DNA of 64,000 nucleotides from an uncultured Bacteroidales bacterium (lineage in GTDB: Bacteria; Bacteroidota; Bacteroidia; Bacteroidales; P3). The notes beneath the pieces are model-generated. The model did no database searches and had not been told where the DNA came from. It was given only the letters and a program-made list of their open reading frames with translations. Shown here piece after piece: positions 51,635-61,094 of the stretch (positions are counted from its first letter, which is position 1; each line of letters starts with the position of its first letter). A program made the translations under genes and the position numbers. The DNA is taken from assembly GCA_944321735.1 (NCBI GenBank), contig CALUMK010000001.1, forward strand, positions 402,429 to 466,428, in the 5' to 3' direction.

Positions 51635-52270
51635 ATGACCAAAGTAGGCATCTTGTCCGACACCCATGGAGAACTTCTCCCCCAGGTACTCCGTTTCCTG
51701 GAGCCCTGCCAGTGCCTGTGGCATGCCGGGGATTTGGGTGGTTTGCCGGTGCTGGATCGTTTGTCCGCCTTCAAGCCCACGCTGGCCGTCTATGGGAATA
51801 TCGATGACTACCTGGTTCGGCTCAGCCTCCAGGAAAGGCGGATTTTTGAATGCGAAGGATGCAAGATAGCCATGACCCATATCGGCGGCTATCCCGGCCA
51901 TTACGCGCCCGGCATCCTCCCTTGGCTCGAAGCCGAGAAACCCGACCTTTTCATCAGCGGGCATTCGCATATCCTCAAAGTGATGCCCGACAAGAAGCAT
52001 GGCTGGATGCATATCAATCCCGGAGCCGCCGGGAACAAAGGCTTCCATGCCCATATCACCGCCGTCCGGCTCGACATAGACGGCAAGAAGCTGTCCAATC
52101 TGGAAGTCTTCGACTTGGATCGCACCTGCCTCGGGCACGCCCGCACGATTTGCCCGGATTCGAGGCCGGCAGAACAAGCCGAAAGCAATCCGGCAACCGC
52201 CGGACACCATAGCACCACGAGTAATCCACTGAGTTCCTCCCTTAAAAATCAAGCCCATGTACAAGATTGA
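51635..52270 (+). CDS. YfcE/MJ0936-type metallophosphoesterase
   Basis: 211 residues from MTKVGILSDTHGELLPQVLRFLEPCQCLWHAGDLGG, which carries the first metal ligands (D-x-H and GD). GNIDDY follows, then ISGHSHILKV and HINPGAAGNKG complete the dinuclear metal site. It probably hydrolyses phosphodiesters. The last 45 residues (SRPAEQAESNPATAGHHSTT) form an unusual tail. The gene overlaps the start of rel by 14 bp, so the two are coupled. Confidence 0.9.
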   Translation: MTKVGILSDTHGELLPQVLRFLEPCQCLWHAGDLGGLPVLDRLSAFKPTLAVYGNIDDYLVRLSLQERRIFECEGCKIAMTHIGGYPGHYAPGILPWLEAEKPDLFISGHSHILKVMPDKKHGWMHINPGAAGNKGFHAHITAVRLDIDGKKLSNLEVFDLDRTCLGHARTICPDSRPAEQAESNPATAGHHSTTSNPLSSSLKNQAHVQD

Positions 52271-54539
52271 CGAAGCACAAGAGAAAAAAGAGATTTTGAG
52301 GCGGTACCGACTCATCTTCAAGTCGTTCAAACGCGAGATAAGCCAAGAGGAACACGATGCGATCCACAAAGCCTTTGTTCTGGCGGTGACCGCGCACGGG
52401 CATACCCGCCGAAAATCCGGCGAACCCTATATCTACCATCCTTTGGAAGTGGCTCATATCGTGGTGGAAGACATTGGCTTAGGACCTACCGCCGTGGTCT
52501 GTGCCCTGCTGCACGACGTGGTGGAAGACACCGAATACACGCTGACAGATATAGAAAACGGCTTCGGCCCGACCGTGGCCCGCATTGTGGACGGGCTGAC
52601 CAAAATCGATGCCATTTTCGACCAGAACCAATCGTTCTCGATCCAAGCCGAGAACTTCAAGAAACTGCTCTTCTCGCTTTCGGATGATGTGCGGGTCATC
52701 CTGATCAAGCTGGCCGACCGCCTGCACAACATGCGCACGCTCGACTCCATGGCTCGCGACAAGCAACTCAAGATTGCATCCGAGACCATCAACGTCTATG
52801 CGCCCCTCGCCCACCGTCTGGGGCTTTTCTCCATCAAGAGCGAGCTGGAAGACCTGGCCATGAAATACACCGAGCCGGACATCTACAGCTTTATCGCCGA
52901 GAAAATCAAGCAAAGCGAGCCGGAACGCGAGGATTTGATTAACAACTTCATCGACCCGATTCGCAAGAAATTGGATGCGGAATGCCTCAAGTTCTCGATT
53001 TCGGGTCGCGTCAAGTCCATTTGTTCCATTTGGGGCAAGATGAAGAAGAAGGGCATTCCCTTCGAGGAAGTCTATGACCTGTTTGCAATCAGGATCGTGC
53101 TGGATTCGCCGGTGGAAAACGAAAAAGCCGACTGCTACCGCGTCTATGCCATCGTCAACAGCCTCTACCGAGCCAACCCTGACCGGCTGCGCGACTGGAT
53201 CGCGATACCCAAGTCCAACGGCTACGAGGCCCTGCATACCACCGTCATGAGCAGCACGGGACGTTGGATTGAAGTACAAATCCGCTCCAAACGGATGGAC
53301 GAAATCGCCGAACGGGGCTATGCCGCCCACTGGCGTTACAAGAACGAAGGCATCAACCCCGACGGGGAAACCGGGCTAGACCTCTGGCTGAACAAAATCA
53401 AGGAGATGCTGGAGCATTCCGCTTCGGACAATTCGTTGAGTTTCCTGAACGACTTCCGGCAGAACTTTTTCAACGGCGAAATCTACGTCTATACGCCTAC
53501 CGGCGAGGTCAAGAGCCTGCCGGCGGGTTCCACCGTGCTCGACTTTGCCTTCCATATCCATTCCGAAATCGGTTTCACCGTGATTGGAGCCAAAGTGAAC
53601 CACAAATTAGTGCCCATCAACCAGAAACTCAAGAACGGCGACCAGGTGGAAATCATCACTTCCAAGACCCAGAAGCCGAACGAGACCTGGCTCGACTATG
53701 TGGTTTCCTCCCGCGCCAAGTCCAAGATACGCCAATGGCTGCGTGAGGAACACGCCCGTTACTATAACCAAGGCCGCGATGCCTTGCAGCAGATACTGGC
53801 CGCCCTTTCCGTGCCGTTTACCGAAGAGAACATCCGGACGATACAGAATGCCTTCTCGCGCAAGAACAAGTCGGAGCTCTTCTACGACGTGGCCATGCAC
53901 AAGATAGAGGAAAAGGATATCAAGCCTATCTTCAAACCGCAGGAAGAGAAGCACGAGAACTGGTTCTGGCAGATGTTCCGTCGGGGCGGTTCCAGCAACC
54001 AGGCCAAGAACGCGCCGCAGACGCAAAGCAACGCGCTCAACTTGCAGGATGCCATCCAGGCGCAAGTGGAAAACAAGCCCGAAAGCCTCTTGCTGGGCAA
54101 CGATATCCAAAAGCTCAACTACATCATTCCCGAATGCTGCAACCCGATTCCGGGCGATGACGTGATTGGCATCATCATTCCTAACAAGGGTATCGAAGTA
54201 CACCGGACCAACTGTCCCAAGGCTATCGAGCTGATGTCCCAGTACGGCAACCGGATTGTCAAGGCCAAATGGAAGAAGAACGAGCGCATCGGATTCCTGA
54301 CCGGGATTTCGATCAACGGCTTCGACCGCCCGGGCATGGCCAAGGACATATTGGAAAAGGTCAACGACGATTCCCAGATCAATATCCGTTCCATCAACAT
54401 GAAGTCGGCCGAAGGCGTGTTCGAAGGCCAGATCATGCTTTATATCAACAATACCACTCATTTGCAAGACATGATGGACAGGGTGAACCAAGTGGACGGG
54501 GTTGAGAAAGTGAAGCGGATAGACCAAAAAGAGGAATAG
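52257..54539 (+). CDS. Bifunctional (p)ppGpp synthetase/hydrolase (RelA/SpoT homologue)
   Basis: 760 residues. The hydrolase HD domain has ALLHDVVEDT at 83-92 and LADRLHNMRTLD. The synthetase domain contains GRVKSICSIWGKMKKKGIPFEEVYDLFAIRIVL and NGYEALHTTV. TGS (YVYTPTGEVKSLPAGSTVLDFAFHIHSEIG), a zinc-finger-like region with PECCNPIPGD, and a C-terminal ACT domain follow. The intact HD residues suggest it can both make and degrade the stringent-response alarmone. It is the only such enzyme in the window. Confidence 0.96.
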   Translation: MYKIDEAQEKKEILRRYRLIFKSFKREISQEEHDAIHKAFVLAVTAHGHTRRKSGEPYIYHPLEVAHIVVEDIGLGPTAVVCALLHDVVEDTEYTLTDIENGFGPTVARIVDGLTKIDAIFDQNQSFSIQAENFKKLLFSLSDDVRVILIKLADRLHNMRTLDSMARDKQLKIASETINVYAPLAHRLGLFSIKSELEDLAMKYTEPDIYSFIAEKIKQSEPEREDLINNFIDPIRKKLDAECLKFSISGRVKSICSIWGKMKKKGIPFEEVYDLFAIRIVLDSPVENEKADCYRVYAIVNSLYRANPDRLRDWIAIPKSNGYEALHTTVMSSTGRWIEVQIRSKRMDEIAERGYAAHWRYKNEGINPDGETGLDLWLNKIKEMLEHSASDNSLSFLNDFRQNFFNGEIYVYTPTGEVKSLPAGSTVLDFAFHIHSEIGFTVIGAKVNHKLVPINQKLKNGDQVEIITSKTQKPNETWLDYVVSSRAKSKIRQWLREEHARYYNQGRDALQQILAALSVPFTEENIRTIQNAFSRKNKSELFYDVAMHKIEEKDIKPIFKPQEEKHENWFWQMFRRGGSSNQAKNAPQTQSNALNLQDAIQAQVENKPESLLLGNDIQKLNYIIPECCNPIPGDDVIGIIIPNKGIEVHRTNCPKAIELMSQYGNRIVKAKWKKNERIGFLTGISINGFDRPGMAKDILEKVNDDSQINIRSINMKSAEGVFEGQIMLYINNTTHLQDMMDRVNQVDGVEKVKRIDQKEE

Positions 54540-54760
54540 CCTTTTTTAAAGAAGACAAACCTTTTCCGCCGGTCCCTTGGCATGTTGATGAATCGGGGGT
54601 GGGTTCGGATGAAGGAAACATAGCGTTTGGGAATGCGCGCCAGACGAGATGGTTCCCAACGCGGAAAGCTGGAAGGAAACAAGGCCTTGAGCGATACGAT
54701 TCCGGAAAAACGGAACCTCCTTCAGGGCGGAAGAGAACAGGATATAAAACTTATTGCGAT

Positions 54761-55966
54761 ATGAAAATCTTAGTACTGAATTGCGGAAGCTCCTCGATCA
54801 AATACCAGTTGATCGACATGGGCGCGAAAGGCGAAGTCCTGGCCAAGGGCGTAGTCGAGAAAATCGGCCTGCCGGAAGGCGAGCTGACCCACCAAGGCAC
54901 GGACGGCGAAAAGCACAAGTTTTCCAAGCCGGTGCCCGACCACCAAGTGGGCATCAACTGGGTATTGGAATACTTGGTGCATCCCCAATACGGGGTCATC
55001 AAGGACCTCAAGGAAATCGAAGCCGTAGGCCACCGGGTGGTGCATGGCGGTGAAACATTCAAGGACAGCGTCCTGATCAATGAAGAAGTGATGAAGGACC
55101 TGGAAGAATGCATTCCTTTGGCGCCGCTCCATAATCCGGCCAATATCAAAGGCATCGAGTCGATGAAAGCCTTGTTGCCGAACGTGCCGCAAGTGGGCGT
55201 GTTCGATACTTCCTTCCACCAGACGATGCCCGACTACGCCTATATGTACGCCATTCCGTACAAGTTCTATGCAAACGACAAGATGCGCCGTTACGGCTTC
55301 CATGGCACCAGCCATAAATTCGTGTCGCGCAAGGCGGCGGAACTGGCCGGCCTGGACGTGAACCACAGCCGTATCGTTTCCTGCCACCTGGGCAACGGGG
55401 CATCGGTGGCTGCCGTGCTCAATGGAAAGAGCGTGGATACCTCGATGGGCTATACGCCGGTGGAAGGCCTGATGATGGGAACCCGTGCCGGGGACTTGGA
55501 TCTGGGTGCGGCCATCGCTATCATGGAAAAGGAAAACCTGACACCGGAAAAGGCGAATGCCTATTTCAGCAAGCAATGCGGCTTGCAGGGCTTTTCGGGG
55601 GTTTCTTCGGATATGCGCGACCTGCACAAGGCGGCTTCCGAGGGCAACAAGCAAGCTGAGACGGCGATTGCGATGTTCTGCTACCGTGTCAAGAAATACG
55701 TGGGAGCCTATGCGGCTGCGATGGGCGGCGTGGACTTGATTCTCTTTACCGGCGGCATTGGCGAGAACGACTTCGTAGTGCGTGAAGAAGTCTGCAAAGG
55801 TCTGGAATTCATGGGCGTGGCTTTCGATGCCCAAAAGAACAACGGCCTCCGGGGCGTGGATGCGATCCTTTCCAAGCCGGAATCGAAAGTGAAGGTGGCC
55901 GTGGTCAGCACCGATGAGGAATTGGTTATCGCCACCGATACGATGAATATTGTAAAAGGAAGATAA
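54761..55966 (+). CDS. ackA: Acetate kinase
   Basis: 401 residues from MKILVLNCGSSSIKYQLID. Family blocks: VGHRVVHGGETF, PLAPLHNPANI, VFDTSFHQTMP, RYGFHGTSHKFVS, HLGNGASVAAV, MGTRAGDLDLG and LFTGGIGEN. It makes ATP and acetate from acetyl phosphate. Its usual partner pta is not next to it. The frame is open upstream to 54599, but the ATG at 54761 gives the normal start. The gap 54540-54760 contains nothing recognisable. Confidence 0.97.
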   Translation: MKILVLNCGSSSIKYQLIDMGAKGEVLAKGVVEKIGLPEGELTHQGTDGEKHKFSKPVPDHQVGINWVLEYLVHPQYGVIKDLKEIEAVGHRVVHGGETFKDSVLINEEVMKDLEECIPLAPLHNPANIKGIESMKALLPNVPQVGVFDTSFHQTMPDYAYMYAIPYKFYANDKMRRYGFHGTSHKFVSRKAAELAGLDVNHSRIVSCHLGNGASVAAVLNGKSVDTSMGYTPVEGLMMGTRAGDLDLGAAIAIMEKENLTPEKANAYFSKQCGLQGFSGVSSDMRDLHKAASEGNKQAETAIAMFCYRVKKYVGAYAAAMGGVDLILFTGGIGENDFVVREEVCKGLEFMGVAFDAQKNNGLRGVDAILSKPESKVKVAVVSTDEELVIATDTMNIVKGR

Positions 55967-55979
55967 TCAATCCGTACCC

Positions 55980-56042
55980 TGCCCTGTGCCGCGGATTCCC
56001 GACCGAGTAGGTTCCGTGCTTTGTTTTCAACGGCACAGGGCA
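55980..56042. terminator. 12-bp perfect inverted repeat after ackA
   Basis: TGCCCTGTGCCG pairs exactly with CGGCACAGGGCA across a 39-base spacer, 13 bp after the ackA stop. There is no T run, so it may be a factor-dependent terminator, an mRNA-stabilising stem or a protein site. Confidence 0.5.
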
Positions 56043-56176
56043 TTGGAGAGTGTAAAATTTATACAAACCTATTCCTGTTTCGTTTTCGGGCGATGCCGAT
56101 CCGAAAGGAAAGCGTCCAGGGCTTGATGCCACGGACAGGCCGAAAGAAACAGGGATGCAGAAAAGAAAGATAGACA

Positions 56177-57571
56177 ATGGATTTTGATGTAATCGTGATT
56201 GGAAGCGGCCCCGGTGGTTATGTGGCTGCTATCCGTGCTTCCCAGTTAGGGTTCAAGACAGCCGTGGTGGAACGGGCCGAATTAGGCGGGATTTGCCTCA
56301 ATTGGGGCTGCATCCCGACCAAGGCCCTGCTCAAAAGCGCCCAGGTTTACCAGTATGCCAAACATGCGGCTAATTACGGCCTGAGCATCGAAGGCGAAGT
56401 GAAGCCTGATTTCAAGGCGATTGTAGCCCGCAGCCGGGGCGTGGCCGAAACGATGGCCAAAGGAGTGCAGTTCCTGCTGAACAAATACAAGGTGGAAGTC
56501 ATTGCCGGAGAAGCCAGCCTGAAGCCGGACAAGACCGTGTGCGTGAAGATGAACGAGGACGGGAGCCAGAAGGATTTCACGGCCAAGCATATCATCCTGG
56601 CTACGGGCTCCCGCAGCAAGGTGCTTCCCAACCTGTCCCAGGACGGGGTCAAGATTATCGGCTACCGTCAGGCGATGACGCTGCCGGAACAGCCGGAAAG
56701 CATGATTGTGGTCGGCTCGGGCGCTATCGGTTCCGAATTCGCGCATTTTTACCAGAGCATCGGCACCAAGGTGACGTTGGTGGAATTCATGCCGAACATC
56801 GTGCCGGTGGAAGATGCCGACTCATCGGCCTACCTGAACCGGAGTTTCCGCAAGAACGGCATGAAGGTGATGACGGACGCCTCGGTGGAAAAAGTGGATA
56901 CGACAGGCGACAAATGCAAGGTCTATATCAAGACCAAGAAAGGCGAAGAAGTGCAGGAATGCGATATCGTGCTTTCGGCGGTCGGCGTTGTGCCCAATTT
57001 GGAGGGCTTGGGGCTTGAAGGCTTGGGCGTGCAGATGGAAAGAGGCAAGATTGTGACCGACGAGTTCTGCCGGACCAATGTGGAAGGCATCTACGCTATC
57101 GGCGATATCACGCCGGGAGCGGCTTTGGCGCATGTGGCTTCGCGCGAAGCCAAGGTCTGCGTGGAAAAAATCGCGGGCCTGGATCCGGTACCGGTGGATT
57201 ACAGCAATATCCCGGGCTGCACCTATACTTCGCCCGAAATCGCTTCGGTGGGCATGAGCGAAAAGAAAGCCTTGGAAGCCGGTTACGAACTCAAGGTTGG
57301 GAAAATCCCGTTCACCGCATCCGGCAAGGCCACGGCCATGGGGAACCGAGACGGTTTTGTCAAGGTCATTTTCGATGCCAAGACGGGCTTACTCTTGGGA
57401 TGCCACATGGTGGGCGAAAACGTGACGGAAATGATTGCCGAAGCGGTGATGGTTCGGCAGCAGAAGATTACCGCGCACGATATCATGCATGCCGTTCATC
57501 CGCACCCGACCTTGTCGGAGAGCTTTTTGGAGGCGGTGGAGGTGGCATACGGTGAATGCGTTCACTGTTGA
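56177..57571 (+). CDS. lpdA: Dihydrolipoyl dehydrogenase
   Basis: 464 residues. FAD-binding VIVIGSGPGGYVAAIRA opens the protein, the redox disulfide is Cys40-Cys45 in GGICLNWGCIPTKAL, NAD binding uses MIVVGSGAIGSEFAHF, and the C-terminal HPHPTLSESFLEA has the catalytic His-Glu pair. It reoxidises lipoamide in 2-oxoacid dehydrogenase or glycine cleavage complexes. No E1 or E2 gene is in the window. Confidence 0.96.
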   Translation: MDFDVIVIGSGPGGYVAAIRASQLGFKTAVVERAELGGICLNWGCIPTKALLKSAQVYQYAKHAANYGLSIEGEVKPDFKAIVARSRGVAETMAKGVQFLLNKYKVEVIAGEASLKPDKTVCVKMNEDGSQKDFTAKHIILATGSRSKVLPNLSQDGVKIIGYRQAMTLPEQPESMIVVGSGAIGSEFAHFYQSIGTKVTLVEFMPNIVPVEDADSSAYLNRSFRKNGMKVMTDASVEKVDTTGDKCKVYIKTKKGEEVQECDIVLSAVGVVPNLEGLGLEGLGVQMERGKIVTDEFCRTNVEGIYAIGDITPGAALAHVASREAKVCVEKIAGLDPVPVDYSNIPGCTYTSPEIASVGMSEKKALEAGYELKVGKIPFTASGKATAMGNRDGFVKVIFDAKTGLLLGCHMVGENVTEMIAEAVMVRQQKITAHDIMHAVHPHPTLSESFLEAVEVAYGECVHC

Positions 57572-57600
57572 TTTACTTTTCTTTTCAAAAAGAAAAGTAA
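57572..57600 (+). terminator. AT-rich hairpin directly after lpdA
   Basis: TTACTTTTCTTTT and AAAAGAAAAGTAA make a perfect 13-bp stem with a three-base loop, starting one base after the lpdA stop. The downstream strand is A-rich on plus and T-rich on minus, so it may act for transcripts from either side. Confidence 0.6.
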
Positions 57601-57616
57601 CAAAAGAAAACTTTCC

Positions 57617-57752
57617 GGCCCATAAAAAAGGCGGCAACTTTCCTTTCTGAAAGCTAAAGGGCGTTAACTCGCCGACTGCGTCGGCTTCAAACAGAACGCC
57701 CTTTTTAACGCTTTCTGAAAGGAAGTTGCTTTTTCGCCTTTTTTATGAGGCC
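57617..57752. repeat. 136-bp nested inverted repeat
   Basis: Outer arms GGCC-CATAAAAAAGGCG and CGCCTTTTTTATGAGGCC enclose a second pair (CAACTTTCCTTTCTGAAAGC and GCTTTCTGAAAGGAAGTTG) and a third (AAAGGGCGTT and AACGCCCTTT). The whole can fold as one long interrupted hairpin. It has no coding frame and lies between the lpdA hairpin and rfbC. Confidence 0.8.
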
Positions 57753-57812
57753 GGGAGGCCAACGCGCAAGGCCAGATTTCTCGTCACGAAGTTGGTTCTC
57801 TCCAAAAAGTTT

Positions 57813-57964
57813 GATTTTCGGGTCGAAGAAGGCTCATGTCTGCTAAACCTGGGTTTGATTTCCGGGTCGAGAGGCAAGTTAATAGATTCGATTTCTGCTA
57901 AATCGAGTTAGATTGGGTGTCGAGAAATCAGATAAGACTTATTGGCGGATTTTCGGGTCGAAAG
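57813..57964 (+). repeat. Short tandem-like repeats with the core TTTCGGGTCGA
   Basis: GATTTTCGGGTCGAAGA (57813-57829), GATTTCCGGGTCGAGA (57857-57872), a weaker GATTGGGTGTCGAGA (57911-57925) and GATTTTCGGGTCGAAAG (57948-57964) occur in the 400-bp gap upstream of rfbC at irregular 35-55-bp spacing. The last copy is 39 bp before the rfbC ATG. They could be operator copies or relics of expansion. Confidence 0.65.
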
Positions 57965-58002
57965 ATTGATTTTGCAAATAGGATTTTTTTAAGAATACAA
58001 GA

Positions 58003-58551
58003 ATGCAATTTGAAAAAACGAAAATAGAGGGCGTATTGATTATCAAGCCGGATGTATTCAAGGATGAACGGGGTTATTTCATGGAAAGCTATTCCGAGAG
58101 GAAGTGGAAAGCGGCCGGATTGGAATACACCTTCGTGCAAGACAATGAATCCATGTCGGCCAAGGGCGTGCTACGGGGGCTGCATTTCCAGAAACCGCCT
58201 TTCGCCCAGGACAAGATTGTCCGGGTTATCCGGGGCGCGGTCATGGACGTGGCAGTGGACCTCCGCAAAGGCTCTCCCACTTACGGGCAACATGTCTGCG
58301 TGGAACTGACCGAAGAGAACAAATGGCAATTCCTGCTGCCGGCCGGCATGGCGCACGGCTTCGTGACGCGGCAGGACAACACGGTTTTTGCCTATAAGGT
58401 CACCGCTCCTTACGCGCCTGAAACCGAAGGCTGCATCCTCTGGAACGACCCCGACTTGGGCATCGACTGGAAATGCGAACATCCCCTTCTTTCGGCCAAA
58501 GACCAAAAAGGGGTGTCTTTCAAGGACTTCGACAGCCCGTTTGTATTCTAA
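58003..58551 (+). CDS. rfbC: dTDP-4-dehydrorhamnose 3,5-epimerase
   Basis: 182 residues, standard size. GVLIIKPDVFKDERGYFMESYSERK, then FVQDNESMSAKGVLRGLHFQKPPFAQDKIVRVIRGAVMDVAVDLRKGSPTYG with the catalytic histidine in LRGLHFQ, and LPAGMAHGFVT follow. It isomerises dTDP-4-keto-6-deoxyglucose on the way to dTDP-L-rhamnose. The rfbA, rfbB and rfbD genes are not adjacent. A terminator follows at 58607. Confidence 0.96.
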   Translation: MQFEKTKIEGVLIIKPDVFKDERGYFMESYSERKWKAAGLEYTFVQDNESMSAKGVLRGLHFQKPPFAQDKIVRVIRGAVMDVAVDLRKGSPTYGQHVCVELTEENKWQFLLPAGMAHGFVTRQDNTVFAYKVTAPYAPETEGCILWNDPDLGIDWKCEHPLLSAKDQKGVSFKDFDSPFVF

Positions 58552-58606
58552 GCCGGTTTATTCCGTCCTGATACGTGTCCTGTCAACAAAACACCTCGAT
58601 TGATTA

Positions 58607-58652
58607 AAAGGAAGCGGTTCGCTCCAAACAAGCGTTCCGTTTCCTTTTTTTT
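58607..58652 (+). terminator. Intrinsic terminator after rfbC
   Basis: AAAGGAAGCGGTTCGCT and AGCGTTCCGTTTCCTTT form an imperfect stem with an eight-base loop, followed directly by a run of T. It lies 55 bp beyond the rfbC stop. Confidence 0.8.
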
Positions 58653-58667
58653 GTAAATTCGCCCGCC

Positions 58668-58776
58668 TTAAACCCAATCGGCATTAGACGTGTCGAGGCC
58701 GTTTCCACTCCGGGAATGGCGAGCTTCGGGCATAAGCGAACCATCTCCCCAAAGTCTAACGACCAATTTGAGTTAA
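58668..58776. repeat. MITE-like repeat, copy 3 (109 bp, shorter and degenerate)
   Basis: The arms TTAAACCCAATCGGCATTAG and the reverse complement of CTAACGACCAATTTGAGTTAA match the ends of copies 1 and 2, and the right part contains CCATCTCCCCAAAGTCTAAC, the counterpart of the segment following the left end of copy 1. The inner 47-bp palindromic block is missing. It lies 38 bp before the start of the lytic transglycosylase gene. Confidence 0.72.
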
Positions 58777-58814
58777 ACCCGAAGTGACCGATGGGGCTTA
58801 AAACAATTTGCGGA

Positions 58815-59771
58815 ATGAAATTCAATACCCAACATACCTATATTCTTGGCTTTTTCCTGCTGGCCGCCGTCCTTATGGTGCCGAACCTGCTTCCGGCATC
58901 CACGCAAGAACCCGAAAATCCCCCTTTGGGCAGCACCGACCCGGTTTACCACCAGAAATTCTTAGATGGCTACCAAATCATGCCGCCTCCCCTGCCCGAC
59001 AGCCTTTCCTTTGCCGGGGAACGGGTGCCGTTGGATTTCTATCTCTGCCGTGAACGGCTCGACCGGGAACTGATGGTCAACATCTTCTGGCAATCGAACC
59101 AGTTGCTGCTTATCAAACGAGCCAATCGCTATTTCCCGAAAATCGAGGCCATTCTCCAAGAAGAAGGCATCCCCGAAGACTTCAAATACCTCTGCGTGAT
59201 AGAAAGCGGCATGATGAACGTGGTATCCCCGGCCAAAGCCGCCGGTTTCTGGCAGCTGATGACCGGCACGGCCCGCGATCATGGATTGGAAGTCAATACC
59301 TATATAGACGAAAGGTACAATCTGGAAAAGGCCACCCGGGCGGCCTGCGACTACCTGAAGATGCTCTACGAGCGTTTCGGCAGCTGGACGCTGGCGGCGG
59401 CCGCCTACAACACCGGGCAGTCGAACATGGATTACCACCTCCGTACCCAAGGAACCAACGACTACTACCAGCTGCATCTGCCCGAAGAGACTTCCCGCTA
59501 CATGTACCGGATTCTGGCCGAGAAGCTTGTGCTGAGTGAACCGGAAAGATACGGACTAAGCGTTCGCCCGCAGGATCTCTATCCACCCTTGGAAGACCGA
59601 AAGATCCCGGTGGATACCACGATACACGACCTCTTCGGCTTTGCCCGCCAGCAGGGCGTCAGCTACCAGATGCTCAAGCTTTACAATCCTTGGATCCGCA
59701 GCAACACCCTGCCCGACAAATCCCAGCGGCTGTATTACATTTCCCTGCCGATGGATCATACCTGTAACTGA
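58815..59771 (+). CDS. Lytic murein transglycosylase (MltD-like, SLT + LysM-like)
   Basis: 318 residues from MKFNTQHTYILGFFLLAAVLM, a signal or anchor. The SLT domain has the catalytic glutamate in FKYLCVIESGMMNVVSPAKAAGFWQLMTGTARDHGL and the later AAAAYNTGQSNM. The C-terminus (IHDLFGFARQQGVSYQMLKLYNPWI) resembles a LysM-type binding module. It cleaves peptidoglycan glycan strands in the periplasm. A MITE-like repeat sits directly upstream. Confidence 0.9.
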   Translation: MKFNTQHTYILGFFLLAAVLMVPNLLPASTQEPENPPLGSTDPVYHQKFLDGYQIMPPPLPDSLSFAGERVPLDFYLCRERLDRELMVNIFWQSNQLLLIKRANRYFPKIEAILQEEGIPEDFKYLCVIESGMMNVVSPAKAAGFWQLMTGTARDHGLEVNTYIDERYNLEKATRAACDYLKMLYERFGSWTLAAAAYNTGQSNMDYHLRTQGTNDYYQLHLPEETSRYMYRILAEKLVLSEPERYGLSVRPQDLYPPLEDRKIPVDTTIHDLFGFARQQGVSYQMLKLYNPWIRSNTLPDKSQRLYYISLPMDHTCN

Positions 59772-59869
59772 TTTCCGATTTGCTTCCGATTCCAATCGTT
59801 GCCATTCGGTATTTGGATTTTCTTCACCGAAGTCTTCTTAAAACGTAAGGCTTACCCTGCAGGGAGGTT

Positions 59870-60957
59870 CTATTTCCGGATTTCCCGGATTGCTTCCGTC
59901 AGGCGGACAAAATCCTCCGGATGCACGTCCCCGATGTTCCCGATACGGAAAGTGTCAGCTTGGGAGATTTTGCCCGGATAAATTACAAAGCCTTTCAGTT
60001 TGAGCTTCTGATAGAAATCATGGAAATCGAAATCCTGGGAAGGATAGCGGAAAGAAGTGATGATAGACGATTGCAAGGCATCGGGAAGAAGCGTCTCGAA
60101 TCCCAAGGCCCGCATTCCGTCTACCAGCGTGTCGTGGTTCTTTTGGTATCGCTGATGCCGGGCTTCGATTCCACCCTCCTCGTCCAATTCCTTCAATGCC
60201 TGCTGAAAGCTCGTACCACATGGGTCGGCGAAGTGAAACGCCATTTGCCGTGCCCTTTTTCCATCGTGTCCCATTGGTCGTAAAGGTCCAGCGACAAGGA
60301 ACGAGCCACCCCTTTGCACTGCGCCAAACGGCTGCGGCGGACAATGACGAAACCGAAGCCCGGCACGCCTTGCACGCATTTATTGGCACTGCTGATCAGG
60401 GCATCGATGCCTAAGCGAGCCATATCCAAGGGAATGCCACCGAAGCTGCTCATGGCATCCACAATCAGTATCTTGCCGTGCTTCTTGACCGTAGCGGCAA
60501 TGGATTCCAACGGATTCAGGATGCCGGTCGTGGTCTCGCAATGCACCACCGCCACATGCGTGGTCTGGGGATTCCGAGAAAGGTACTCGTCAATCGCCTG
60601 GGCATCCACCGCTTGGGTCTCTTCAAATTTCATCAGATGCGAATCGATACCGTAATAGGAGGCGATGCTGCCCATACGTTTCCCGTAGGCTCCGTTGGCG
60701 GCAATCAAGAGATGGTCTTGAGGTCTGACCAGGCTTCCCAAAGCGGCTTCCACCGAAAAAGTGCCACTGCCTTGCATCAGAACTGTGGTGTATTCTTCCG
60801 GCCTGGACGAAGCCAAAGCGGTCAATTCCTTTCGGATCACTTGCACGATGCCCTCGTTGTAATCGGCATCCCAGGTACACCAGTCGCTCATCATGGCCTG
60901 CTTCACGCTTTCGGTAGTGGTGAGCGGGCCGGGGGTCAGCAAAAGATAAGGTTTCAT
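59870..60957 (-). pseudogene. phnW: 2-aminoethylphosphonate--pyruvate transaminase, frameshifted
   Basis: The first frame (60957 to 60193) reads [23 protein letters not shown] through the PLP-lysine region [21 protein letters not shown] to [10 protein letters not shown], then fails. Adding one base at the AAA (plus strand 60206-60208, TTT in the gene) gives [20 protein letters not shown] and continues to IREIRK at 59870, making the normal length of about 363 residues. It converts aminoethylphosphonate and pyruvate to phosphonoacetaldehyde and alanine. One missing T in a short T run may be real or an error. It is 137 bp downstream of phnX. Confidence 0.88.
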
Positions 60958-61094
60958 ATTCTTTTCATTTATACATTGTATATTTGAGTCTACTGTGAGC
61001 CTTGCACAGGTACGACCATCCGTTGAACCGAAGCCGGAAAGGCAAAGGGATGCTCCGCAGCCTTGCCATGGCAGGGTTCAAGAGACGGCCTTGG

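Noticed and set aside
54770-55834. 354-codon frame antisense to ackA
   Set aside because: It is a His-rich shadow of a high-confidence gene; similar antisense frames opposite floA, the pyrophosphatase, the DMT exporter, rel and the fucosidase were rejected for the same reason.
58604-58825. 73-codon minus-strand frame
   Set aside because: It is the readable strand of MITE-like copy 3 plus a terminator, and repeats the peptide seen at the MATE gene's end.
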